A DNA stretch of 64,000 nucleotides from Mucilaginibacter flavidus (GCF_024055575.1 NZ_JAMXOE010000001.1:682001-746000); one strand, 5' to 3'; numbered from the stretch's first letter, positions 24,279-33,716 are shown. The notes: generated by a model from the sequence alone, not told the origin. Numbers and translations: made by a program.

Positions 24279-26456
24279 CTATGTTCCTAACTCCAATTGG
24301 TTTTTCACTAATTTATAATAGTCGCCTTTTAATGCGGTTAATTCGCGGTGTGTACCTTGTTCAACAATACGGCCTTTGTCCAGTAATATAATGTTGTCAG
24401 CATTGCTTACCGTGCTTAGGCGGTGAGCCACAATTACGACGGTCCGTCCTTTAAAAAATTCGGCAAGGTTGTCCATTATTACCCGTTCGTTATTGGCATC
24501 AAGCGCGTTGGTAGCTTCATCGAAAAATATGTATTGCGGGTTTTTATAAACGGCCCTTGCTATCAGCATACGCTGACGCTGGCCCTGGCTTATCCCGTTG
24601 CCTTCGGCGCCAATTTTTGTGTTTAAGCCCAGCGGCAGGCCATCTATAAAATCCTGTATATTGGCCACTTTTATGGCATGCCGCAGTTTTTCCTTATCAG
24701 GGTAGTCATCGCCAACGGCTATGTTCCGTTCAATGGACTCGGAAAATATAAAACCATCCTGCATAACCACACCACATTGGCCACGCCATGTTTTAAAGCC
24801 GATGTTATTGATAGATTGCTCCCCAACTTTTATCTCGCCTTTTTGCGGCTCGTAAAAACGTAGCAGCAACTTTAAAATAGTGGTTTTCCCACTACCGCTC
24901 ATGCCTACGATGGCTGTGGTTTTTCCTTCGGGTATGCTCAGATCTATATCCTCCAACACAGGTTCGTTACCTGCGCCCGGGTAGCGGAATGTCAGTTTAT
25001 TTATGCTGAGGCTTTTGTTTTCGGGCAGGGTGTGGCTCCATTCCTTGTTCACCGGCTCTTCGTCGTCCATCTGGTGGATTTCGTTGAGCCTTTCCAAACT
25101 AATTTTGGCATCTTGGAAACCTTGAATAAAGCCCAGCAACTGTTCAATGGGACTGCTCAACTGACCCACAATATATTGCACCGCAACCATCGCACCCAAC
25201 GTCAGGTTGCCGTTTATTACGGCCTGGGCGCTTAAAAATGTAATGAGGATATTTTTTCCTTCGTTTATAAATGTAGCGCCGCCCTGCTGGTACTGGCTAA
25301 GCGCCAGGTTTTTTACGTTGAACTTAAATAGCCGTGCCTGTATGTGCTCCCATTCCCAGCGTTTTTGTTGTTCGCAGTTGTTGAGCTTAATTTCCTGCAT
25401 GCCGCCTATCAGCTGCACAATGCTGCTTTGGTTTTTGGCCGATACCTCAAAACTTTTATAGTTTAAGGCGCGGCGGCGTTTTAAGAAAAGCACTATCCAG
25501 CCAATGTACAATGCGCTGCTCACCGCAAATACAAAAAACACTCCGATGTTATAGTAGGCCAGCACAACCGAAAACACTGCCAGGTTAAACATACTGAATA
25601 CAGTGCTCAGGGTCGACCCTGTTAAAAAGGTCTGGATGTTTCTCTGGTCGTTCATGCGCTGCATAATGTCGCCCGTCATTTTGGTATCGAAAAAACTCAT
25701 GGGCAGCTTCATCAGCTTTATCAAAAAATCGGTAAGGATGGATATGTTGATGCGTGTACTGATGTGCAGCAGTATCCAGCTGCGGATAAATTCTACGCTT
25801 ACCCGGCCAAGTATTAGCGCTGTTTGGGCGATAAGAATAATGTAGACGAAATTGAGGTTACGGGTATTAATACCGATATCCACCACCGATTGCGTTAAAA
25901 ACGGCGCGATCAATTGTAGCAAACTGCCTATGCCCAGTCCGAAAAGCAATTGCAAAACCAGTTTACGATAGGCAATCAGATACCTAAACAAAAACGACCA
26001 GCTAACCTCGGTGCCTTTTTCGTCGTCCTGCTCGTAAAATTGCGGGGTTGGAGCTAATAGGAGGGCTATGCCTTCTTCGTTTTCTTTATCGCCAACCCAA
26101 TTGCGGGTAAAATCAGCTTCGTTAAGGGTTACCAGGCCGGCAGCCGGGTCGGCGAGGTAATACTTATGGTTTTTTATTTTATACAGCACCACAAAGTGAT
26201 TTTGGCGCCAGTGTAAAATACAGGGTAGTTCGGCCTCTTTTAGCTGGGATACACTAAGTTTCACCCCCAGCGAACGAAAGCCCGTTTTTTCTGCAGCATC
26301 GCTTATGCCCAGCAGCGAAACGCCTTCGCGGTTTATTTCACAAAGCTTCCGCAGTGTTTGCACCTTAAAATTACGCCCGTAGTGCTTTGCCACCATGCGT
26401 AAGCAGGTAGGGCCGCAGTCCATTTGATCAGGTTGTTTATAGTGGGTGAAAGGCAT
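24279..26456 (-). CDS. C39-peptidase ABC exporter for double-glycine leader peptides
   Basis: This 725-residue bacteriocin/peptide exporter combines three domains. The N-terminal C39 peptidase (1-130) has catalytic Cys14 in QMDCGPTC, His87 in QNHFVVLY and Asp103 in YLADPAAG, so it should be proteolytically active. A six-helix transmembrane domain spans about 160-450. The nucleotide-binding domain (about 480-720) has Walker A GMSGSGKTT, Walker B YIFFDEATNALD and signature ISQGQRQRM, a variant of LSGGQ. It would cut leaders after Gly-Gly and export the peptide. The nearest candidate substrates are the leader peptides at 26790 and 33747. Operon partner: HlyD at 22927. Confidence 0.95.
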   Translation of the reverse strand: MPFTHYKQPDQMDCGPTCLRMVAKHYGRNFKVQTLRKLCEINREGVSLLGISDAAEKTGFRSLGVKLSVSQLKEAELPCILHWRQNHFVVLYKIKNHKYYLADPAAGLVTLNEADFTRNWVGDKENEEGIALLLAPTPQFYEQDDEKGTEVSWSFLFRYLIAYRKLVLQLLFGLGIGSLLQLIAPFLTQSVVDIGINTRNLNFVYIILIAQTALILGRVSVEFIRSWILLHISTRINISILTDFLIKLMKLPMSFFDTKMTGDIMQRMNDQRNIQTFLTGSTLSTVFSMFNLAVFSVVLAYYNIGVFFVFAVSSALYIGWIVLFLKRRRALNYKSFEVSAKNQSSIVQLIGGMQEIKLNNCEQQKRWEWEHIQARLFKFNVKNLALSQYQQGGATFINEGKNILITFLSAQAVINGNLTLGAMVAVQYIVGQLSSPIEQLLGFIQGFQDAKISLERLNEIHQMDDEEPVNKEWSHTLPENKSLSINKLTFRYPGAGNEPVLEDIDLSIPEGKTTAIVGMSGSGKTTILKLLLRFYEPQKGEIKVGEQSINNIGFKTWRGQCGVVMQDGFIFSESIERNIAVGDDYPDKEKLRHAIKVANIQDFIDGLPLGLNTKIGAEGNGISQGQRQRMLIARAVYKNPQYIFFDEATNALDANNERVIMDNLAEFFKGRTVVIVAHRLSTVSNADNIILLDKGRIVEQGTHRELTALKGDYYKLVKNQLELGT

Positions 26457-26500
26457 AGGACGTATTATTTATTAACGAATTTATATTTTTAAATTGACAT

Positions 26501-26719
26501 TTACTCAAACTTAAACAGCAGCTGCCCCAAATTACCATCTGCATCAATGCCTTCAACAACAATGCGGTAAGTACCTTAACCATCGGCGTTAATATTCGAA
26601 TGATGCTTTGCTTTTTGCGTGGAGCCGAGGTATTGGCAATTTATCTCAAATTTTTGCTTACAAAAAGTCTTACCACGCATAACAAGAAATAATAACAGCA
26701 TCATAACCCATTTTTTCAT
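26501..26719 (-). pseudogene. remnant of an MG2/plug gene: signal peptide fused to 3' tail
   Basis: An ATG at 26719 opens a signal-like MKKWVMMLLLFLVM. After a short stretch the sequence resembles the 3' end of plug paralogues with frame damage. In the last part NADG is followed by a stop replacing the usual Lys, then GTYRIVVEGIDADGNLG and an altered end QLLFKFE. Most of the gene has been deleted and the rest carries frameshifts and a stop. It sits between peptide 2 and the C39 exporter. Confidence 0.75.
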
Positions 26720-26741
26720 GTTCTTTTATCGTTCCTTAACA

Positions 26742-26771
26742 ATTGGCAGTTAGCAAATACTAACTGCCAAT
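26742..26771 (-). terminator. 12-bp hairpin downstream of leader-peptide gene 2
   Basis: ATTGGCAGTTAG (26742-26753) pairs perfectly with CTAACTGCCAAT (26760-26771) around a six-base loop, 18 bases after the peptide stop. The T-tract on the minus strand is weak, so it may stabilise or partly terminate the peptide transcript rather than end it. Peptide 1 also has a strong hairpin just after its stop. Confidence 0.6.
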
Positions 26772-26789
26772 ATTTATTGATGCCCAGGC

Positions 26790-26999
26790 TTATAACAGGC
26801 AAGGACAACGGTCTGCATCACCAGCATATGCGTACGAAACCCATGATCCATTGTTAGGACAGTGAGGGCATGGGGCGCACGGACTTAACACTTGTTGGTT
26901 AGTGCCATTAATGTTACAGATAACCCAAACCTGGTCCTGCCTGATGCCACCTGTAACGGCTTTCATTTCATTTCTGCTTAACTTTTGTTGCTTTTTCAT
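26790..26999 (-). CDS. double-glycine leader peptide, six cysteines (peptide 2)
   Basis: This 69-residue precursor starts at the ATG at 26999; an upstream frame extension overlaps the spacer and has no counterpart in peptide 1. The 18-residue leader MKKQQKLSRNEMKAVTGG is a classical double-glycine leader of the LSRxEMKxVxGG type found in Bacteroidota. Cleavage would release 51 residues beginning IRQDQ and containing six Cys (mature positions 10, 23, 26, 29, 47, 49). Three form a CxxCxxC cluster (CAPCPHC), and CPC lies near the end. An even Cys number suggests three disulfides or metal binding. It is probably a bacteriocin-like or signalling peptide exported by 24279/22927. The mature part is unrelated to peptide 1. 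Confidence 0.88.
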   Translation of the reverse strand: MKKQQKLSRNEMKAVTGGIRQDQVWVICNINGTNQQVLSPCAPCPHCPNNGSWVSYAYAGDADRCPCLL

Positions 27000-27099
27000 A
27001 TAAGTGTATTTTAGTTTTATACCGGTAACACCCCGGCTGGCGGCATGTGTTTCAAAGGGCACGCTCCTTTACTTTTGTGCACAAAGTATCTTATACGCT

Positions 27100-27342
27100 T
27101 TACTCAAGCATGTATTTTAAATCGGACAGCAGGTACAAATCAGGCAGGCGGTAGCCGTTAAGCAACATTATGGACGTCGCGTGTACTTCTGCTTTTAGGC
27201 AAATAGGTTTAACAACACCAGGTAATGGTAACGGGGAACAAAACCGTTTACAGCATATAGTTGCTAAAAAAGCGGTAAACAGATGTGTTATTAACCTGTC
27301 TATTCGGGTGATAATGTATTGGTGACTTGTAAATGAATGCAT
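27100..27342 (-). pseudogene. internally deleted copy of the C39-like/VKOR/thioredoxin gene
   Basis: An 80-codon frame begins MHSFTSHQY, matching the start MLSFTNYQN of the intact gene at 34085-35689. It ends TSIMLLNGYRLPDLYLLSDLKYMLE, matching its C-terminus almost residue for residue. Everything between (more than 430 residues) is missing or replaced. Upstream bases 27343-27491 are also homologous to the intact gene's promoter region (35690-35865), and downstream bases lead into a leader-peptide gene in both places. The locus is therefore a decayed duplicate of the VKOR-peptide unit. Confidence 0.8.
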
Positions 27343-27491
27343 AAGGTTAGGTAATAGTTAAAAACTAAATGTATAGCGTTAAAAGCAAAAATCAAAATAT
27401 TAATGTAAATAAATTTCGCGTCAATTACTTTTACAATTGCGTGATACACAATTATTTCGCGTTTGATAACATTTTTACCAAACGTCATAAT
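27343..27491 (-). promoter_or_regulatory. promoter region copy 2 with two palindromes
   Basis: This is homologous to 35690-35865. It keeps two imperfect palindromes at corresponding places: ATTGCGTGATACACAAT (27436-27452) and TTTGATAACATTTTTACCAAA-like arms at 27462-27482. Because it still drives toward peptide 2 past the deleted gene, it is probably the active promoter of peptide 2. Confidence 0.5.
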
Positions 27492-29942
27492 TTATTCCAC
27501 TTTATACCTAAACACCTGCCGCCCCAAATTGCCATCCGCATCAATACCTTCAACAACAACCCGGTAAGTACCTTTGCCATCGGCGTTAAAATATTCAAAC
27601 GATGCTTTGCCGTCTTTATCGGTTATGATGTTGGGGTTCCAGTAAATGGTGCTGCGTAAATCTGCCATTTTTTGGTTGGTGTGCGGGTTATCGTATTGCG
27701 GCGAATAAAACTCGCGGGCTTTGTAAAACCCTTTGGGCATATAGGTTACTACGCCGGGGGCGTAGCGGTAGTAGTTGTTTTGTTTTTTTGCTCTTTTGGT
27801 GGTGATTATTAATCCACCGTTAGCCATTCTTGTACCGTATATAGCTCCGTAATGTGCTCCGTGAATCACTTCTATACCCTCAATGTCATCGGGTCTCAGG
27901 TCAATAAATGTCTCTACGTCTACAAATGTACCATCTATAACTAAGGCTCCAACTTGGGGCACACCGTTTTGAAATTTAATGCCATTCAATACCCCTATCA
28001 GGCAATCAGAAAGCTTTCCACAAATAAAACGCTCAATATCTTTCGCTGTTAAAATTTGGTCGGCATTACCAGAGCCATTTAAGTTTTCAGAATGCGGAAT
28101 TTTAGGTTCGTACTTTGCTTCTACCTTTACTCCCTTTAAAACAATGGGATGCTTATTTATGCCATACTTTTGCTGCTCTTCATAAAATTGTTTTTGATTG
28201 ATAACATAAGTAGAAATATCGGCAACTGAAACATTCGCCTGCGCATATTGACCTGAGCCGTAACTTTTTATAGTTAGCTGTGGTGCCTGAATTGTATCCA
28301 GTTCAAGCGTCACATCATCTTGTCCCTTTTTTACCCTCGACTGCACAACAAATTTTGTACTGTCGGCAAATATTAGGTCTTTGAACGCAAATTTACCATT
28401 CACATCGGTCAGTGTATCCAGCATAAACATGCCGCCAGTTTTACTAAAAAGTTTAACCTGTGCACCTTGTACAGGCTTACCATTGCGCTTTACTGTGCCC
28501 GATATTTGCATTGCCTTTTCGGGCTGGTAAATATTTGTTGCAAGGGTGTCTGACAATATTCTTTTCCATTCAAATTGGCGGTAGCCCTGAGTAAGCAGCA
28601 GGTTATCTAAATCTGTTTGCACTTTTGTATCGGTGTTGGTAAAATAATAACCCGGCTGCTCGATGTTTCCTTTTAATTCCGATGTGAGTAGCAAATTTGT
28701 TAATATGCCGTTTTCGTTCAGGGTATCAACCGGAACCTTTGTTTCATCCGTTACCGCCACCGAAAAACTCCCGGTAACAGATTTGCCGTTTTTATCTTTT
28801 GGATTTAGCTTAAACTTTACTTTTTGGCGTATGGTGTATCCCGGTTTATCCGTTTTTAAATTGAGATTTAATTGGTCGTGATGATTGATAAATGCAAGCC
28901 GCTCGTTAAGCGGTTCACCATTTTGCGAAAACAAGGTGAATTGTATAATACCCGTTGGGAATTTGCTTTTAGGTATAGTAGCTGAAAATATTTTACTGTC
29001 GCCCTGCTTTTCGGCAGCGTAATAAACCACGCCGCCCGACTGGGCAACCAGGCTTAGTTTTCCGCTGGTTGCTTCATTGCCTGCTGTTATCCGTATTCTT
29101 ATCGTATCAGGGTTAGCGTTATTTAAGCTGATTGTATAGCCATTGTTTATCGCTTTTGGTAGTTCTACGGTATTTGTTGTGCTATCCGCATAGGTTATGT
29201 TTGCTTTATAGGTTTTGCCAACTACAGGCACAAAATTGAATGCACCTATCCCCAAATGGGTTGATGCAAATGTGGATACCCCGGCGCCTGTTTCATCTGT
29301 GACGGCGCCTTTTATATCGATACCTAATCCATCGGCACCAATAGCCTTAAATGCTATTTTTGAGTAATTGCCGGCTACCAGGCTACCGCCTTCTGGCATA
29401 AACTGCACATCGAACTTCTTAGCTGTTAAGTTCGCAACAGCTTTTTTATTTTTCGGTTGTCCGCTCTCGGGGATTCGGGCTGCAACTGCGCTGCCAACCA
29501 GTAAGGTTTGCTCAAAGAAAGCGGTTTCACCCTCATTGCGCATCCAGTTGGTGTATGCTCTAACGCGGTAGTTGCCGCCTTTTAAGGTATCCGCAAGCGT
29601 AAAATCACCCCAGGCTACCCCGGCAAGCATCTGCAGCTTTAGTGACCAGGCGATTTTATTGTCGGGATTGATTAGTTCAGCATATAATATACCACTCATT
29701 GCGGACAGTTTATGCTGCGCGGCAATGGTTACGTAGGCTTTAAAATAAACGGTATCGCCAATAGCATAGTAGGGTTTGTCGAATTGGAGGTAGGCTTTTT
29801 CGGTAGGGTAATTGGTTGTGTAAGCATTCAGGGTTGCGGCAATGTTTTTGTGCTGGTTATTTTGAAAGGTACTATCCTTATTTGCCTGGCTAAAGGCCAA
29901 ACATGGCAAAATCAAACAAAGAAACAATAAGCGTTTAATCAT
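27492..29942 (-). CDS. MG2 / TonB-plug domain protein, paralogue D
   Basis: This 816-residue protein begins at the ATG at 29942. The longer frame to 30056 only reads into the end of the preceding gene, and the start matches paralogue C exactly (signal MIKRLLFLCLILPCLAFSQ). The domain order is as in the other paralogues: MG2-like (AYLQFDKPYYAIGDTVYFKA), beta-sandwich domains, LLLTQGYRQFEWK, carboxypeptidase-regulatory-like, and plug (ALVIDGTFVDVETF, IYGTRMANGGLIITT). A macroglobulin-like tail ends the protein. A Cys pair ICGKLSDCL lies at the start of the plug. It starts 7 bases after paralogue C, so the two form an operon, and it is highly similar to it outside the plug. Confidence 0.87.
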   Translation of the reverse strand: MIKRLLFLCLILPCLAFSQANKDSTFQNNQHKNIAATLNAYTTNYPTEKAYLQFDKPYYAIGDTVYFKAYVTIAAQHKLSAMSGILYAELINPDNKIAWSLKLQMLAGVAWGDFTLADTLKGGNYRVRAYTNWMRNEGETAFFEQTLLVGSAVAARIPESGQPKNKKAVANLTAKKFDVQFMPEGGSLVAGNYSKIAFKAIGADGLGIDIKGAVTDETGAGVSTFASTHLGIGAFNFVPVVGKTYKANITYADSTTNTVELPKAINNGYTISLNNANPDTIRIRITAGNEATSGKLSLVAQSGGVVYYAAEKQGDSKIFSATIPKSKFPTGIIQFTLFSQNGEPLNERLAFINHHDQLNLNLKTDKPGYTIRQKVKFKLNPKDKNGKSVTGSFSVAVTDETKVPVDTLNENGILTNLLLTSELKGNIEQPGYYFTNTDTKVQTDLDNLLLTQGYRQFEWKRILSDTLATNIYQPEKAMQISGTVKRNGKPVQGAQVKLFSKTGGMFMLDTLTDVNGKFAFKDLIFADSTKFVVQSRVKKGQDDVTLELDTIQAPQLTIKSYGSGQYAQANVSVADISTYVINQKQFYEEQQKYGINKHPIVLKGVKVEAKYEPKIPHSENLNGSGNADQILTAKDIERFICGKLSDCLIGVLNGIKFQNGVPQVGALVIDGTFVDVETFIDLRPDDIEGIEVIHGAHYGAIYGTRMANGGLIITTKRAKKQNNYYRYAPGVVTYMPKGFYKAREFYSPQYDNPHTNQKMADLRSTIYWNPNIITDKDGKASFEYFNADGKGTYRVVVEGIDADGNLGRQVFRYKVE

Positions 29943-29949
29943 ATATTTT

Positions 29950-32400
29950 TTACTCCACCTTATACCTAAAAACCTGCCGCCCCAAATTACCATCTGCATC
30001 AATGCCCTCGACAACAACCCGGTAAGTACCCTTGCCATCGGCGTTAAAATATTCAAACGAAGCTTTGCCGTCTTTATCGGTTATGATGTTGGGGTTCCAG
30101 TAAATGGTACTGCGTAAATCGGCCATTTTTTGGTTGGTGTGCGGGTTATCATATTGCGGTGAGTAAAACTCGCGGACTTTGTAAAAGCCTTTGGGCATGT
30201 AGGTTACTACGCCGGGGGCGTAGCGGTAGTAGTCTTTGGTTCTTTTGCCTCGTTTAGTGGTTATAATAATTCCGCCATTAGCCATCCTGGTTCCATAAAT
30301 TGCAGCATAGTGTGGCCCGAGGATTATTTCTATCCCCTCTATATCATCCGGGTTTATAGAAGTAAATAGATCAACATCAACAAAGTTGCCATCTATCACA
30401 ACGGCCATACTCTCTGGAATCCCGTTTCTAAAACGCAGTCCAGGCAGTCTACCTGACAGACATTCAGCAAGCCTAGCACAATTAAATTTTTCAATATCTT
30501 TTGATGTAAACACGTAATCGGCGTTTCCAGAACCATTTAGGTTTTCAGAATGCGGAATTTTAGGTTCATACTTTGCTTCTACCTTTACTCCCTTTAAAAT
30601 AATGGGGTGCTTATTTATGCCATATTTTTGTTGCTCTTCATAAAACTGCTTCTGATTGATAACATAAGTTGAAATATCAGCGGCTGAAACACTTGTTTGC
30701 AAATATTTACCAGAACCGAACTTATCTATGGTTACCCTTGGTGGCTGAATGGTATCCAGTTCAAGTGTAACATCATCCTGCCCTTTTTTAAGCTTCGATT
30801 GTACAATAAATTTTGTACTGTCGGCAAATAATAAGTCTTTAAAAGCAAACTTTCCATGCACGTCAGTCAGCGTATCGAGCATAAACATACCGCCGGCTTT
30901 GCTAAAAAGTTTAACCTGTGCACCTGGCACCGGTTTGCCATTTCTTTTTACTGTCCCCGATACCTGCATCGCTTTTTCGGGCTGGTAAATATTTGTTGCA
31001 ACGGTGTCTGATAGTATTTTCTTCCAATCAAAATGGCGGTATCCCTGTGTGAGCATCAGGTTATCCAGATCTATTTGGGTTTTCTCGTCCGCACTCGCAA
31101 AATAATAACTTGGTTGTGCTATGTTCCCTTTCAGTTCCGAGGTAAGCAGCAGGTTTGTCAGTATCGTATTTTCATTAAGCGAATCGACCGCAACCTTTGT
31201 TTCGTCGGTTACCGCCACGGAAAAACTACCGGTTACCGGTTTGCCATCTTTATCTTTTGGGCTTAGGTTAAGCTTTACTTTATGGCGAATGGTGTATTCT
31301 TGTTTATCTGCTTTTAAATTGAGCTTTAGCTGGTCGTGGTGATTAATGAATACGAGGCGTTCATTCAATGGTTCGTCGTTTTGCGAAAACAAGGTGAATT
31401 GTATAATACCCGTCGGGAATTTACTTTTTGGTATAGCTGCCGAAAATATTTTGCTGTCGCCCTGTTTTTCGGCCGCGTAATAAACTACGCCGCCTGCTTG
31501 CGCAACCAGGCTTAATTTACCCGCCGTTGCTTCATTGCCTGCTGTTATTCGTATTCGTACTGTATCAGGGTTATTGTTATTTAAACTGATTGTATAGCCA
31601 TTGCTTACTGCCTTTGGCAAGTCGATAACGCTTGTTGTGCCGTCTGCGTAAGTTATGTCGGCTTTATAGGTTTTACCCACTTCAGGCACTAAATTGAATG
31701 ATCCAATCCCCAAATGAGACGATGCAAATTTGCATATCTCTAAGCCTGTCTCATCTTTAATAGTTCCAGTAATATCAGTCCCTAGCCCCCCCGGCGCAAT
31801 AGCCTTAAATGCTATTTTTGAGTAATTGCCGCCTACCTGGCTACCGCGTTCCGGCATGAACTGCACATCGAACTTCTTAGCTGTTATGTTCGCAACAGCT
31901 TTTCTATTTTTCGGTTGCCCGCTCTCGGGGATTCGGGCTGCAAATGCGCTGCCTACCGGGAGTGCTTGCTCAAAGAAAGCGGTTTCGCCCTCACTGCGCA
32001 TCCAGTTGGTGTATGCTCTAACGCGGTAGTTGCCACCTTTTAAGGTATCGGTCAGCGTAAAATCACCCCAGGCTACGCCAGCAATCATTTGCAATTTTAG
32101 TGAGCGGGCGATTTTATTGTCAGGACTGATTAGTTCAGCATTTAATATACCACTCATTGCGGACAGTTTATGTTGTGCGCTGATGGTTACATAGGCTTTA
32201 AAATAAATGGTATCGCCAATAGCATAATAGGGTTTGTCGAATTGGAGGTAGGCTTTTTCTATAGGGTGATTGGCTGTGAAGGCGTTTAGGGTTGCAGCAA
32301 TATTTTTGTGCAGGTTATTCTGAAAGATACTATCCTTACCTGCCTGGCCAAAAGCCAGGCAAGGCAGCAGAAAACAAAGAAATAATAAGCGTTTAATCAT
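29950..32400 (-). CDS. MG2 / TonB-plug domain protein, paralogue C
   Basis: This 816-residue protein has the same layout and length as paralogue D and near-identical ends. The strongest differences lie in the plug segment (NCARLAECLSGRLPGLRF against ICGKLSDCLIGVLNGIKF, and the IDG loop). The signal peptide is MIKRLLFLCFLLPCLAFGQ. Its start codon is 8 bases past the stop codon of the tail remnant 32408-32609, so it is likely transcribed with the upstream TlpA/peptide/VKOR genes. No beta-barrel is present, so it is not a complete TonB-dependent transporter. Confidence 0.87.
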   Translation of the reverse strand: MIKRLLFLCFLLPCLAFGQAGKDSIFQNNLHKNIAATLNAFTANHPIEKAYLQFDKPYYAIGDTIYFKAYVTISAQHKLSAMSGILNAELISPDNKIARSLKLQMIAGVAWGDFTLTDTLKGGNYRVRAYTNWMRSEGETAFFEQALPVGSAFAARIPESGQPKNRKAVANITAKKFDVQFMPERGSQVGGNYSKIAFKAIAPGGLGTDITGTIKDETGLEICKFASSHLGIGSFNLVPEVGKTYKADITYADGTTSVIDLPKAVSNGYTISLNNNNPDTVRIRITAGNEATAGKLSLVAQAGGVVYYAAEKQGDSKIFSAAIPKSKFPTGIIQFTLFSQNDEPLNERLVFINHHDQLKLNLKADKQEYTIRHKVKLNLSPKDKDGKPVTGSFSVAVTDETKVAVDSLNENTILTNLLLTSELKGNIAQPSYYFASADEKTQIDLDNLMLTQGYRHFDWKKILSDTVATNIYQPEKAMQVSGTVKRNGKPVPGAQVKLFSKAGGMFMLDTLTDVHGKFAFKDLLFADSTKFIVQSKLKKGQDDVTLELDTIQPPRVTIDKFGSGKYLQTSVSAADISTYVINQKQFYEEQQKYGINKHPIILKGVKVEAKYEPKIPHSENLNGSGNADYVFTSKDIEKFNCARLAECLSGRLPGLRFRNGIPESMAVVIDGNFVDVDLFTSINPDDIEGIEIILGPHYAAIYGTRMANGGIIITTKRGKRTKDYYRYAPGVVTYMPKGFYKVREFYSPQYDNPHTNQKMADLRSTIYWNPNIITDKDGKASFEYFNADGKGTYRVVVEGIDADGNLGRQVFRYKVE

Positions 32401-32407
32401 ATATTCA

Positions 32408-32609
32408 TTATTCTACCTTATACCTCAAAACCTGCCGCCCCAAATTGCCATCCGCATCAATACCTTCAACAACAACCCGGTAAGTACCTTTGCCATCGGC
32501 GTTAAAATATTCAAACGATGCTTTGCCGTCTTTATCGGTTATGATGTTGGGGTTCCAGTATATGGTGCTGCGTAAATCTGCCATTTTTTGGTTGGTGTGC
32601 GGGTTATCG
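32408..32609 (-). pseudogene. 3' tail fragment of an MG2/plug gene
   Basis: An intact frame of about 66 codons without a start encodes the family tail from DNPHTNQKMADLRS through GKASFEYFNADGKGTYRV to GRQVLRYKVE and a stop. It is nearly identical in DNA to the end of paralogue D. Homology stops at 32609, three bases from the stop codon of the TlpA-like gene. The fragment marks the point where that gene replaced the body of a former plug gene. Confidence 0.88.
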
Positions 32610-32612
32610 CTG

Positions 32613-33704
32613 TCAATCTTTAAGGTAATTATTTACTGTTTGTTCCAAATAATTATAGTCAGTATCTTGAGACTCATCCCCATTGTAAATGATAGTTCCT
32701 GTTTTATCAACAATAATATACAACGGAATTGAAATGGCATAAAACTGCTTGGCAATTTTACTATCCTTAAATTTGGTTCGTTCAGATACATTAATCCAAT
32801 CAAGTTTTTTTTCGATTATATGTTTTCTCCATTTTACAACATCATCATCAAGGTTAAAATATACCACTTTTAGGTTTTTGCTTTTATATCTATGATATAT
32901 TGAGAGGAGTTTTTTTTGATAAATTTGGCATGGGATACACCAAGTTGCGGAAAATGCAATAATATATGGTTTTCCTGTTAGGCTACCATTTGCGAAAATC
33001 TTACCGTTAGCCGTCTTCACAAAAAACTGCGGAACTTTGTTGCCGGCCTTAACTTGGTTTATTGCGGTAGTTTCACTTAATAATATTGAATCCGTCTCTA
33101 AGCCTAATGCCGACCGTCGTAAAGATTCATCTAATACTTGAAATGTTTTGATCAAGGATGCCTGTTCTCTGTCGACCTGATTTGATAATATACGTAACGC
33201 AATTAAACTATAAAAGCTATTGGGAAATTGCTTTATTACTTCAAGTTTCGATTCTTGTTTGTAAGCTGAGGTCAGGTTTTTATTTCCTTCGAATTTTCTA
33301 TTTAAACTATCAATTTTATTGTCGATTAAATTAGATATTGAATTGAAGGTGGTATTCCTTAATTTGTTTTCATAATAATCGCTATCGACTTTAGTTATTA
33401 TAATCTTATTAATCCCGCTATCAACAATCAATTGCAAATAAATTTTTTCAATACCATTTTCTTTTACAGACAAAACGGCCCTTTCACATGGCTTATTTAG
33501 CACGCCGTTAATTGAAAATTCGCTATTTACAACGACCGCTGAGTCAAGCTTTTTAAATTTGTGATTTGAATAAAAGTCCCAAATCTTGAAATATGCAGTA
33601 CTGCCATTTACGGCACCCGGAACCAAAACTTTTAGACTATAGCTAAATTGACTATATGTCAGCTTAAATGCTAACAATAGTAGCAGTGTAACCTTGTATT
33701 TCAT
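32613..33704 (-). CDS. TlpA-like thiol-disulfide oxidoreductase with N-terminal DUF4369-like region
   Basis: This 363-residue exported protein has a signal peptide to about residue 18. The N-terminal beta-rich region resembles DUF4369 (residues 20-120), a helical linker follows, and a thioredoxin fold occupies about 225-363. The redox motif is WCIPC (FSATWCIPCQIY), with the cis-Pro region AISIPLYIIVD. TlpA/ResA-type proteins reduce or shuffle disulfides outside the cytoplasm. Here the neighbours are a six-Cys peptide and a VKOR fusion, which suggests peptide disulfide formation or isomerisation. The gene is clearly more AT-rich than its neighbours, suggesting separate acquisition. It ends abruptly against a plug-gene fragment. 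Confidence 0.9.
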   Translation of the reverse strand: MKYKVTLLLLLAFKLTYSQFSYSLKVLVPGAVNGSTAYFKIWDFYSNHKFKKLDSAVVVNSEFSINGVLNKPCERAVLSVKENGIEKIYLQLIVDSGINKIIITKVDSDYYENKLRNTTFNSISNLIDNKIDSLNRKFEGNKNLTSAYKQESKLEVIKQFPNSFYSLIALRILSNQVDREQASLIKTFQVLDESLRRSALGLETDSILLSETTAINQVKAGNKVPQFFVKTANGKIFANGSLTGKPYIIAFSATWCIPCQIYQKKLLSIYHRYKSKNLKVVYFNLDDDVVKWRKHIIEKKLDWINVSERTKFKDSKIAKQFYAISIPLYIIVDKTGTIIYNGDESQDTDYNYLEQTVNNYLKD

Positions 33705-33716
33705 AGATAAAATTTT

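Noticed and set aside
27300..27659. Small frames at 27300-27488 (minus) and 27369-27659 (plus)
   Set aside because: They lie in the AT-rich promoter copy and antisense to paralogue D; no conservation with the other copy and no leader motif.
27492..30056. Longer start for plug paralogue D at 30056
   Set aside because: The extra 38 residues are an overlapping frame through the end of paralogue C; the true signal peptide starts at 29942 and matches paralogue C.
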